Positions 32,155-40,115 of a stretch of 64,000 nt of DNA are shown here, in pieces (within the stretch, counting starts at the first letter, position 1; each line of letters begins with the position of its first letter). The translations under genes were made by a program, and so were the position numbers. The DNA comes from Paenibacillus sp. SZ31 (GTDB taxonomy: Bacteria; Bacillota; Bacilli; Paenibacillales; Paenibacillaceae). The notes beneath the pieces were generated by a model, which was given only the letters and a program-made list of their open reading frames with translations, was not told the origin of the DNA and searched no databases. The stretch covers positions 434,001 through 498,000 of the forward strand of contig NZ_JABBEA010000003.1 in assembly GCF_012912005.1 (NCBI RefSeq), given 5' to 3'.

Positions 32155-33369
32155 ATGCAGCTATGGCAGGAGATGGAGTGGGAAGGCATGGAGGAACTCA
32201 TTTTTTGCCATGATGCAGATAGTGGATTGAGGGCGGTCATTGCCATTCATAACACGGTCCTTGGACCCGCGCTCGGCGGATGCCGCTACTGGACGTATGC
32301 GTCCGAGGAAGCGGCTGTTCAGGACGCCGTGAAGCTTGCCAAAGGCATGACGTACAAAAATGCAATCTCCGGACTGCCGTATGGTGGCGGGAAAGTGGTC
32401 ATATGGAATGTGCCTTTTGTGAAAGATGCGGCACCGAATGATGGTAGTTGCGAGTCTGTTAGTGGTGAGCAGGTCATTAGAGATCTAGGGGTAGAGCAAC
32501 GAAAGGCCGCTGCCACGGAACGGGAAGTCGTCGCCGATCAGGGTGCTGATCGTATAGATAAAAGCCTGGATACGGACGTATCCAGGCGGGCGCAGCGCTT
32601 TCGCGCACTGGGTCGTTGTCTGGAGCGGCTGAACGGACGGTACGTGACCGGTCTTGATCTGGGTACCACGGCGACAGACATGGACCAGATCCGATTGGAG
32701 ACCGCACATGTGACGGACACCACGGGTTCGCTTGGGGCGCAGGATGACTTCACTGCCGAGATGACCGCCTATGGCGTACACATCGGCATTGTGACCTCGC
32801 TGCGCCAGCAAGGCATTGCATCTTTGCAGGGCATTCCCGTTGCCGTCCAGGGACTGGGCAAGGTCGGGTATGCCCTGTGCCGTTACCTGCATGCAGCCGG
32901 GGCACGGCTCATTGTGGCAGACGTTGTACCGGAGCGTGTACAACGTGCCCTTGTGCAGTTCAGCGGCGCCATCTTGGCCGATCCGGCCCATATTCACGCC
33001 GCTGACTGCATGGTTTTCGCCCCCTGTGCCCTAGGGGGCGTACTGACCCCGGCAACGGTGGAGGAGCTGCGCTGCTCCATCGTTGCCGGGGCGGCCAACA
33101 ACCAGCTGAGTGAACGACAGCTGGTTGCAGGCCGCATGCAGGCGCGCGGCATTCTGTACGTGCCTGATTATGTGCTCAACGCAGGCGGAATCATCTCCAC
33201 CGCCTACGAGCTGGAAGGCGCCGGGCCTGACCTGATCCGCCAAAAGGTGGCGGGGATTTCAGGCACGCTGAGCAAGGTATATGCAGAAGCTGCGCATTCT
33301 GCAATTTCCACAGCCGATGCAGCTGATCGGCTGGCAGAATCCATCCTCCGGTCAAGCCATAAGAAATAG
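32155..33369 (+). CDS. Glu/Leu/Phe/Val dehydrogenase family enzyme with an insertion
   Basis: A 404-aa amino-acid dehydrogenase most like leucine dehydrogenase. GCRYWTYASEEAAVQDAVKL, then AKGMTYKNAISGLPYGGGK places the catalytic lysines at residues 68 and 80, as in characterised LeuDHs. GRYVTGLDLGTTATDMD and VQGLGKVGYALCRYLHAAGA (Rossmann) follow, then FAPCALGGVLTP and GAANNQL. After Gly-Lys80 about 50 extra hydrophilic residues (roughly 88-148) separate the two domains' linker from FRALGRCLERLNGR. The insert DNA contains a perfect 24-nt palindrome. Start at 32155 behind GGGGG. Activity may be altered; the substrate (Leu, Val or other) is not certain. Confidence 0.85.
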   Translation: MQLWQEMEWEGMEELIFCHDADSGLRAVIAIHNTVLGPALGGCRYWTYASEEAAVQDAVKLAKGMTYKNAISGLPYGGGKVVIWNVPFVKDAAPNDGSCESVSGEQVIRDLGVEQRKAAATEREVVADQGADRIDKSLDTDVSRRAQRFRALGRCLERLNGRYVTGLDLGTTATDMDQIRLETAHVTDTTGSLGAQDDFTAEMTAYGVHIGIVTSLRQQGIASLQGIPVAVQGLGKVGYALCRYLHAAGARLIVADVVPERVQRALVQFSGAILADPAHIHAADCMVFAPCALGGVLTPATVEELRCSIVAGAANNQLSERQLVAGRMQARGILYVPDYVLNAGGIISTAYELEGAGPDLIRQKVAGISGTLSKVYAEAAHSAISTADAADRLAESILRSSHKK

Positions 33370-33522
33370 GGCATCCAACCCTGCTACCTATGTATATTCA
33401 CACCGCCCACACATTCTTCGTCACTCTAATGTTCAAAGCTATAGCATATCTGGAACTCATTATAGCTTCACTGGATTTCGACATTTCGACGTACTGAAAG
33501 AGAGCCTCCACTGCTTTACTCC

Positions 33523-33669
33523 ATTCTAACGAATCTCAGACGCACTATTTCGCCTAGATTGGTCCTTTTCCAAGCTAAATAGCTACTTTTCGGAAGGATA
33601 GCGTTACTGAGATTCGTTAGAATTTATTTTTCTGATTATTCCCCCCAATAGGTTATCTCAGGTTCGTTA
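33523..33669. repeat. Dispersed repeat family B, copy 2
   Basis: ATTCTAACGAATCTCAG (33523-33539) and CTGAGATTCGTTAGAAT (33607-33623) form a perfect 17-bp inverted repeat. A further GTTCGTTA (33662-33669) lies 50 bp beyond the inner right box, exactly as in copy 1. The unit is ORF-free and, with the terminator beyond it, fills the 426-bp gap 33370-33795. Confidence 0.78.
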
Positions 33670-33710
33670 GCGCTGCGGCGAAGGTTTCTTTGGGGGTAGC
33701 ATCACTTATC

Positions 33711-33752
33711 AAAAGAGCTAACCTCGACATCAGCGTCTAAGTTAGCTCTTTT
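33711..33752. terminator. Bidirectional terminator
   Basis: AAAAGAGCTAAC pairs with GTTAGCTCTTTT around a 17-nt loop that can itself form a small hairpin. It sits between the convergent dehydrogenase and ABC permease genes. Confidence 0.82.
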
Positions 33753-33795
33753 ACCCTCTCTTATCGTTTAGCGCTCTTACTCTACTACTCAATCC

Positions 33796-35463
33796 TTAAA
33801 CTGCAACCGACCTAATCTTCGCTGTCTTCTTCTCTCGAAACAGTAGCGTCCACAGCAACACATTCGCTATGATCAGAAGCGCACCATATATCCATACGCC
33901 CCCTGACACGGAACGGAAAAAGACATGGACTCCCCAAAGCATAGCAAGCACAGGGAGAGCGGCAAATACATACCAACCATCACTTTGCTGCGCCACACTG
34001 AAGGATTGGGAGAACGGCGGCTTACGCAGCAGCAACTTGCCTGCCAGTGGTACAAGCGCTGTAGCTGTCAGCATAATTATCGCAATATCCGGCAGTATTC
34101 GTAATCCAAATGTCCAGGTAAACAGAACGGCATTCGCCAGAAATATAGGCAGGAACATGTTGCACAAGAACGCCTTCAGAGCGCCTTTGTATAACGCGCT
34201 ATCATTTGCCATCGGTGCAGCGCGAAAGGTCCAGAACGCCTTATATTGTCCCGAAAATTTCAGCATGACTACGACCGTAACAACCAGCATTAGCACAATA
34301 TAAAAGGTGTATACGAATGAACTTTGCCTAAACTCTGCCCAGGTAGAAGATTGCAATTCGGTAAACCAAAATACATAAGGTAAGACAAATGATAAACCAA
34401 GCGATGGATACACCTTCAGCTTGAATTCCCGTTCACTGCGCATCATGCTGGCTGACAGACGGAAGCAAGCTTGCTCCTCTCTGGAACGACTAACCACCTT
34501 GGAGATCAACCGATCCCATCTTCCGCGTCTGCGTCCAGAGGACTGACCCGAATGTGCCATTTTTTCCAAATACAGTTCAAAGGCAGGCATAAGCTTCACA
34601 TATACGATCAGACTCACCACAGGAACCAAGACTGCAAGTGCTGTGAACGTATAGATCCACACATTACCACCCCCTGCAAACAACCATTCATATGCGGCCG
34701 CATACCATAACGGAGGTAACAGCAACTGCCACCATGCCGGGGTAAATACCATACCAAAATCAATAATACTGAACGAACGGATAACCAGCTGATAACCGAT
34801 CGCAATCCCCACGGAAAGCAAAATCTGTACCATGTTAATCATATCCTTCAGCTTCTCACCATCCAGAAACTTCATCATGAACAGATAGATCAGAGACGTT
34901 GTCACCAAAATCAGCATATTGATCAGAATCAGTTCTACAAGGAAAATCAGAAAGAAGCCGATCCCATGCGTCACCAACGCGGCAATTAGCGGTATACCGG
35001 TTAATGAACCCGTTAGCAATAGTAGATAAACGCCTGCGTGGATGGCTCGGGCCATACCCACCGTTCGCCCATTAACGGGCTTCGTCATAATGATATTGCG
35101 ATCCCGAATGTCCAGCAGCACAGAGGAAAAATCCGAGATCATGGACGTCATGATCATAAACATTAATATGCCGAACACAAGACCCATCTGAAGCATGAAA
35201 TGGCCCGCATCCCAGACGATGAAGGGAACCATCAACAGTCCCATTAATCCATACAACCACAGGGAACGAAGAAATTGATTACCTTCCTTGCGCTCCTTTT
35301 TCCCTGAATTGTTGGACAAAATGGTAGGTACTCTGCGTTGATCCATCTGGAACTTCACTCGCAAAATCAGACGCAGCACATCATAATCCGCCCCTGTTCT
35401 GGCGATGAGCGGACGAAAGCGATCCAGAATCTTGAGTGTGCGGAAGTCGGAGGATTCCTCCAT
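33796..35463 (-). CDS. ABC transporter permease (EcsB-like/ABC-2 type)
   Basis: A 555-aa membrane protein. A 90-residue cytoplasmic head precedes about twelve hydrophobic segments, roughly half before and half after a basic loop SGRRRGRWDRLISKVVSRSR. Together with the ATPase immediately upstream (one base between stop and start) it forms a two-gene exporter. Start at 35463 with AGGAGGTGTACTGAT. I see no motif that names a substrate; architecture resembles large Firmicute ABC-2 permeases. Confidence 0.78.
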   Translation of the reverse strand: MEESSDFRTLKILDRFRPLIARTGADYDVLRLILRVKFQMDQRRVPTILSNNSGKKERKEGNQFLRSLWLYGLMGLLMVPFIVWDAGHFMLQMGLVFGILMFMIMTSMISDFSSVLLDIRDRNIIMTKPVNGRTVGMARAIHAGVYLLLLTGSLTGIPLIAALVTHGIGFFLIFLVELILINMLILVTTSLIYLFMMKFLDGEKLKDMINMVQILLSVGIAIGYQLVIRSFSIIDFGMVFTPAWWQLLLPPLWYAAAYEWLFAGGGNVWIYTFTALAVLVPVVSLIVYVKLMPAFELYLEKMAHSGQSSGRRRGRWDRLISKVVSRSREEQACFRLSASMMRSEREFKLKVYPSLGLSFVLPYVFWFTELQSSTWAEFRQSSFVYTFYIVLMLVVTVVVMLKFSGQYKAFWTFRAAPMANDSALYKGALKAFLCNMFLPIFLANAVLFTWTFGLRILPDIAIIMLTATALVPLAGKLLLRKPPFSQSFSVAQQSDGWYVFAALPVLAMLWGVHVFFRSVSGGVWIYGALLIIANVLLWTLLFREKKTAKIRSVAV

Positions 35464-35464
35464 A

Positions 35465-36256
35465 TCAGTACACCTCCTGCACAATGGATACAAAACGCTC
35501 AGCAATCGCTTTATGTTCATTGAAGCCTGTCAATTGATTGAATACTTCCTCCAATGTCAATGAACCTTCTATGGATTGCTGTTGGAGCTGCTTGAACGTT
35601 CCGTCAGCCACTACGCGTCCTTCAGCAATCAGTACAATTCGACTGCTGATCTTCTCCACAACATCCATGATGTGTGACGAATAGAAAATGGTTGTGCCTT
35701 TGGCTGACAATTGTGACAAAATCTCTTTGACCACCATCACACTATTGGCATCCAATCCGCTGAGCGGTTCATCCAGGAACAACAGATCCGGGTCATGCAG
35801 CAGTGCAGAGATCAACAGCACTTTCTGACGCATGCCTTTGGAAAAGGAGGCAATTCGGGAATGATATGATTTTTCCATTCCAAAACAATCCATCAGCAGC
35901 TTGGCTTTATAATCCGCATCTTCATAGGACATCCCGTACAACTCTCCTGTAAAGGTCAGATACTCCGCAGGCGTTAATTGTTCGTACAATTCCGCGACCT
36001 CCGGAACATAACCGATTCTGCGTTTGTACTCTACATCCCCATCCGCAATATCTTTACCAAAGATTCGCACCGTGCCTACATATCCTTCAACCAGCCCGAG
36101 TAAAATCTTAACCGTCGTACTCTTGCCGGCCCCGTTCGGACCAATATATCCAATCATCTCACCACGATTCGCTTCCAGATCGATGCCATTCAGCACATAA
36201 CGTCCGTTGTATCGCATACGCAAGCCTTCAATTGACAGTACTTGTTCTCCACTCAC
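35465..36256 (-). CDS. ABC transporter ATP-binding protein
   Basis: A 263-aa exporter-type ATPase. Walker A GPNGAGKST, Q-loop region RRIGYVPEVAELYEQLTP, signature FSKGMRQKVLL, Walker B LLFLDEPLSGLD and the switch FYSSHI are intact. The start is GTG; GGAG lies 13 bases upstream, a little far. It is the first gene of the pair with the large permease. A role in bacteriocin, lipid or envelope transport is possible but not shown. Confidence 0.88.
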   Translation of the reverse strand: MSGEQVLSIEGLRMRYNGRYVLNGIDLEANRGEMIGYIGPNGAGKSTTVKILLGLVEGYVGTVRIFGKDIADGDVEYKRRIGYVPEVAELYEQLTPAEYLTFTGELYGMSYEDADYKAKLLMDCFGMEKSYHSRIASFSKGMRQKVLLISALLHDPDLLFLDEPLSGLDANSVMVVKEILSQLSAKGTTIFYSSHIMDVVEKISSRIVLIAEGRVVADGTFKQLQQQSIEGSLTLEEVFNQLTGFNEHKAIAERFVSIVQEVY

Positions 36257-36412
36257 TTCGTTATCCAGCTCCTGTCTCTATCTTTTTTCTACAATTCTAC
36301 TAGTTTACCACAGATTGGGATGGTAATGATCGGAAATAGGTCACGATATGAGCCATCATCTGCATATCCCCTTCGAGTAAGAGCATCACATAACAAGTGT
36401 GAACACATCACA

Positions 36413-36450
36413 AAGCCCCTGTCCCACCTTATGGTAAGAGACAAGGGCTT
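36413..36450 (-). terminator. Hairpin after the GH43 gene
   Basis: On the minus strand AAGCCCTTGTC pairs with GACAGGGGCTT around an 16-nt loop. It lies 42 bp past the GH43 stop codon but lacks a T-run, so it may stabilise or weakly terminate the transcript. Confidence 0.5.
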
Positions 36451-36491
36451 CCACTTTAAATTGAACCTTATTTTGTAATATTTAAAACGCC

Positions 36492-38000
36492 TTATTGCAC
36501 CTTAACAATCTGAAAATGCTGATTCGTGCCGCCATTATCCGTCCACTGGATGGCCGCAGCCCCATCTGCCAGGGATTGACTGGAGATGTCCAAGACCTTG
36601 CCTGTACTGCGGTTCTTCAGTTTATAATAACCACCACCTACATGGACGAGCTGCCACTGCTGGCTGGCCCAGCCCCCATCATTCCACTGTTCAATGACAG
36701 CCCCATCCGTCGTCGCACCATTCTCCACACCGATTAACTTACCGCTGGAACGGTTGATAATTTTGACATAACCGCCACCCGCATCAGTAATCTGCCACTG
36801 TTGACTGGTTGTTCCCCCATCTGCTCGCTGCTCCAGATCCGCACCGTTGGCGGAAGAACCCCCAATGACATTCAGCAATTTGTTACTCTTACGACTAATC
36901 AGCTGATATGAAGCATTCGGGTCCCATACATCCGGTGTACTCACTCCGGTTACAGTCCCTGTTGCTGTATCAATCGTAATACTGCTGGCCCAGTTCATCG
37001 CCAGACTGGTTGCACTCGGGAATGAAAGTGGCAGCCAGACATACTTGGAATCCTGCACCGGTCCACTCCACGCACCAGCCCAGCGATCACCCATGTAGAG
37101 ATAGGATGTGGTCTGTGAACCTTCTACTGGAACAACATAGGTGGATTGAGAACCATACGTTGTGCTGTCCCCAAAATTGCTGAGGCCGCTCCATGTGCCT
37201 GTAATGCTGGTGGCTGTGGCATATTTGGCCTGATTCGGATTCCAGCCGGTCGCCCCTGAAGTAATCAGGAAGTAGACGCCGTCTTTTTTGAATAGAGCAG
37301 GTGCTTCACGATATTGTCCAGGCCACAGCGTTGTGACTAGGGATTCCACACCCAGGAAATCAGGGGTCAACTTATATATATTCAGATCTGCATTCACTCG
37401 GGTCGCGGAGATCAGATAAGCGGTTCCGTTATCGTTGTACACCGTCATATCTCTGGAATCATACCCAAGTGGACGATAGCTGCCCACATACGTGTAGTTG
37501 CCATCAACCGTATTCGAAGTAGCTACGGCCACTCTGGCCTCGCCATAATCCAGACCATTCTCTTTATGCATCCACAGCACATATTTGCCAGTCGAACTGT
37601 TATAGATGACTTTCGGGCGTTCGATGTTGGAGATATTTAGCTCAGCTGCCGAACTGCTGGTCAGCACATCATTACGATACTCCCAGTTCTTCAGATCGGA
37701 TGAACGATACACGGACACTGCCTTGAACGTTCCATTCGCATTGCGGTTCTCCCCAAACCAGTAATAATACCCGCTCGCCTTGATCATCCCGCCCCCATGG
37801 GCATGAACGACATTGCCATTTGTGTCTTTAAACTGTACCCCGTTCGTTACACTCAGCGGAGCAGCTGAAGCATTCGGTACGGGTGCGAGTAGCATACCTA
37901 ATGATTGCAGCGCCAAAACCAACACAAGCAAATAACTTAAGCGGCGGGTAAAGCGACGGGAATGTGTATTCTTTTTCAACCATCCATCGTTCATAGCCAT
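36492..38000 (-). CDS. Secreted GH43 glycosidase with ricin-type carbohydrate module
   Basis: A 502-aa extracellular enzyme. Signal peptide: RRLSYLLVLVLALQSLGML cleaved near NASAAP. The GH43 five-bladed propeller opens VQFKDTNGNVVHAHGGGMIK, then YYYWFGENRNANGTF, consistent with the exo-beta-1,3-galactanase branch (GH43_24); the Asp/Glu catalytic set is spread over RDMTVYNDNGTAYLI and GQYREAPALFKKDG. From about residue 375 a ricin-type trefoil with three QxW-like repeats (SQQWQI, SQQWQL, NQHFQI) forms a CBM13-like binding module. Start at 38000 behind GGAGG. A cre-like site lies upstream. Substrate is inferred. Confidence 0.85.
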   Translation of the reverse strand: MAMNDGWLKKNTHSRRFTRRLSYLLVLVLALQSLGMLLAPVPNASAAPLSVTNGVQFKDTNGNVVHAHGGGMIKASGYYYWFGENRNANGTFKAVSVYRSSDLKNWEYRNDVLTSSSAAELNISNIERPKVIYNSSTGKYVLWMHKENGLDYGEARVAVATSNTVDGNYTYVGSYRPLGYDSRDMTVYNDNGTAYLISATRVNADLNIYKLTPDFLGVESLVTTLWPGQYREAPALFKKDGVYFLITSGATGWNPNQAKYATATSITGTWSGLSNFGDSTTYGSQSTYVVPVEGSQTTSYLYMGDRWAGAWSGPVQDSKYVWLPLSFPSATSLAMNWASSITIDTATGTVTGVSTPDVWDPNASYQLISRKSNKLLNVIGGSSANGADLEQRADGGTTSQQWQITDAGGGYVKIINRSSGKLIGVENGATTDGAVIEQWNDGGWASQQWQLVHVGGGYYKLKNRSTGKVLDISSQSLADGAAAIQWTDNGGTNQHFQIVKVQ

Positions 38001-38024
38001 ATCGTAATGCACCTCCATGTTTTT

Positions 38025-38039
38025 TGTGAAGCGCTTACA
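38025..38039. promoter_or_regulatory. cre-like site upstream of the GH43 gene
   Basis: TGTGAAGCGCTTACA contains the AAGCGCTT core of strong cre sites and one matching flank (TTACA); the other flank is off by one base. It lies 25 bp upstream of the chosen start. CcpA control is plausible. Confidence 0.55.
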
Positions 38040-38226
38040 TAAAATAAAACCGATATGTCTCATCTGCCTCCGATCGATGATGCATTTTAGCATTAGAATT
38101 CTTGGCAAGACTGGCTGGGCATTCACCTCCCTGATTCCGATTGTATCCGCCACGTTCCTGCTCGCATAGTGAACAATCCGGCGGAACATGTACAAATTTA
38201 TACTCCGCTCTCTCTTCATAGACAGC

Positions 38227-38251
38227 AAAAAGACGCTTCCCCCGAAGCGTC
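38227..38251 (-). terminator. Terminator downstream of the PepSY gene
   Basis: On the minus strand GACGCTTC pairs with GAAGCGTC around four Gs, followed by TTTTT. It lies 112 bp past the stop of the PepSY protein. The rest of the 362-bp gap 38001-38362 holds the cre-like site and no gene. Confidence 0.8.
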
Positions 38252-38362
38252 CCCTGCTATACCTGCCCTGTCCTCCATGATGTGACTATCGCTTGCGGTG
38301 TGTGACTTATAGTGGGCAGGTTCATTATATGATATGTTATCGGCATTACTCGCCTTTATTAC

Positions 38363-38995
38363 TCAATCTTCGTCGTCAAAATCCTGATCGAACGATAACA
38401 CTTTGCCTGTGTTGGCATCGATATCTACATCCGCTTCACCCTGAGCGGTTCTCAGCTCGATCTCATATACATAGCGACCGTCATCATGATCCAGCTCGAC
38501 TTTGGTTACTTTACCACCCGTAACTTGTTTCAACGCAATATTGGAAGCTTGGGATGCCGTCAATTTGACCTGCTTGGAAGCAGAGGTATTAGACGTATTG
38601 CCTGTTACATTATCTTGATAATCATCGTCATCATCGTAGTCTTCATCATTCACGACTGCCAGGATTTTGCCTGTGTAAGCATCCAGACGAACTACCACAT
38701 CATTGGTTCCTTTTCTGTCGATCTCAATTTCATAGAACGTTTGACCGTTTCTGCGCTCCAGATCCACGTCATCCACTTTACCATCTGCTGCTTTTAACGC
38801 TAATGCTTTCGCTTGGGATGCATTCAGCATTTTACCTGTGCTGTTCTGATTCTGTGTTACGGATTGTGTTGTTGATGTTGGTGTAGTTTGCACCGCTTGT
38901 CCGTTCACATTCCCGCTAGCCGCTACGGCTGATCCACCAAGTAATACTGCTGCTGACAAGCTACCAATCCAAAGTTTATGTTTGTTCATCATCAT
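38363..38995 (-). CDS. Secreted protein with two PepSY domains
   Basis: A 210-aa exported protein. After signal peptide LWIGSLSAAVLLGGSAVAA and a Thr/Gln-rich linker, two PepSY repeats follow: ALALKAADGKVDDVDLERRN with IEIDRKGTNDVVVRLDAYTG, and IALKQVTGGKVTKVELDHDD with IELRTAQGEADVDIDANTG. Three consecutive ATGs follow GAGGAG; the first is used. PepSY domains are thought to inhibit proteases or sense envelope state. It lies after, but is terminated separately from, the second PepSY gene and the two-component system, an arrangement reminiscent of B. subtilis ykoGHIJ. Confidence 0.85.
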   Translation of the reverse strand: MMMNKHKLWIGSLSAAVLLGGSAVAASGNVNGQAVQTTPTSTTQSVTQNQNSTGKMLNASQAKALALKAADGKVDDVDLERRNGQTFYEIEIDRKGTNDVVVRLDAYTGKILAVVNDEDYDDDDDYQDNVTGNTSNTSASKQVKLTASQASNIALKQVTGGKVTKVELDHDDGRYVYEIELRTAQGEADVDIDANTGKVLSFDQDFDDED

Positions 38996-39052
38996 TCATC
39001 TCCTCGTTGTTGTTGTTTTCGTTCTCGTCTACATTTATAGAATAACCTGCAG

Positions 39053-39072
39053 GAATGAGAGATCAGCGAGAG
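39053..39072. promoter_or_regulatory. Candidate response-regulator site, PepSY gene 1
   Basis: GAATGAGAGATCAGCGAGAG: two TGAGAG-like hexamers 11 bp apart, the spacing used by OmpR/PhoB-family regulators. A very similar site (GAATGAGA-N7-GAGAG) precedes the other PepSY gene at 40096. It lies 58 bp upstream of the start codon. Confidence 0.45.
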
Positions 39073-39154
39073 TTAGATTAGAATTTGATGAGAAAATGAG
39101 GAGATTGCTCATTTAATGAGTGTTCATTATGTATGTAATCTAAAAGAAATGAAA

Positions 39155-39181
39155 AGATGACCCCTAAATTAGGAATCATCT
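39155..39181 (-). terminator. Terminator of the membrane PepSY gene
   Basis: On the minus strand AGATGATTCCTAA pairs with TTAGGGGTCATCT (one internal mismatch pair), followed by TTTC. It lies about 47 bp past the stop codon. Confidence 0.6.
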
Positions 39182-39227
39182 ATCCAACAAGGTGTAACTC
39201 TATATTCAATGGATTCCTGTACAAATG

Positions 39228-40028
39228 TTAATCATCGTCCTCATCCCAAGTCACGGAACGAATCGCTCCCGAGATGGCATTCACTTGCACAATGGCTTCC
39301 CGGCCATCCTCCAGATCAATCTCGACCAGATAATACGGATTTCCGCTGTTGGTTCCACGCAGTTCGATGTCGTCCACTTCTCCCGGGACCTCTGCAAGTG
39401 CCTTCTGCTTGGCTTGTTTCTCGCTTAGAAACTGAGGCTTGGGATCTTCCTTTGTCGGTTCAGTTGTCGGCGCTGCTATTGTTTTGGAAGATATCGTCTC
39501 TCCGGTATATGGATCAATCGTGAGTTCTTCACGGCTGTTATCTTTAGCCTTTACTACCGCGGTGTATACCGGACTTCCTTGCTGCTCCACAAGTTCTAGC
39601 GAGACCAATTGGTCATCCGTTTGTTGTTTTAACAACGCCGTCTTGATCTGCTCGCGGCTCCATAACGTCTTCTCTTCCGCTTGCGGGTTGGACTCCAGCC
39701 GTTTGATGGAATTCACAGTTGCCGTAACGGCATCCACTTGCACGTCATATAGGCCGGTCTCCGAGCGAAGCTGCATGATATACGTCCCGTCCTTCAACGT
39801 GGAATTCACAATCTCACCCGGATACTGATCCAACACCGATTGGGCTGCCGCATCTGCCGTAAGTACCACACCACTCGATTGCCAAGGCTTCCACCACACA
39901 ACTGCTGCCACAATCAGCACAACGAGAAGCCCTGCACCCCACCAAAGTGATCTTCGCGATTTCGCCCATCTACTGTTCGCCTGTTCATGCCGTTTCATCT
40001 CCGGTGGTCGCTGCTCATGCTCTGTCAT
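39228..40028 (-). CDS. Membrane-anchored protein with PepSY repeats
   Basis: A 266-aa protein. A cytoplasmic basic head is followed by one transmembrane helix (WWGAGLLVVLIVAAVVW, about residues 29-47) and an extracytoplasmic part with three PepSY-type repeats: VLDQYPGEIVNSTLKDGTY with VQVDAVTATVNSI, EELTIDPYTGETIS, and EVPGEVDDIELRGTNSGNPY with VQVNAISGAIRSV. Start at 40028 behind GGGGGAAACGTG. It follows the histidine kinase gene by 78 bp. It may modulate the kinase or be its output; both are inference. Confidence 0.82.
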   Translation of the reverse strand: MTEHEQRPPEMKRHEQANSRWAKSRRSLWWGAGLLVVLIVAAVVWWKPWQSSGVVLTADAAAQSVLDQYPGEIVNSTLKDGTYIMQLRSETGLYDVQVDAVTATVNSIKRLESNPQAEEKTLWSREQIKTALLKQQTDDQLVSLELVEQQGSPVYTAVVKAKDNSREELTIDPYTGETISSKTIAAPTTEPTKEDPKPQFLSEKQAKQKALAEVPGEVDDIELRGTNSGNPYYLVEIDLEDGREAIVQVNAISGAIRSVTWDEDDD

Positions 40029-40095
40029 CACGTTTCCCCCTATGCACTCTCTTATCATCCCCAGTTGATCTGATGCTTATCAGTATATAAGAGAA

Positions 40096-40115
40096 GAATG
40101 AGAATTTCATGAGAG
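40096..40115. promoter_or_regulatory. Candidate response-regulator site, PepSY gene 2
   Basis: GAATGAGAATTTCATGAGAG overlaps the kinase stop codon and lies 68 bp upstream of the membrane PepSY start. TGAGAA and TGAGAG are 11 bp apart. Same orientation and layout as the site at 39053. Confidence 0.45.
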
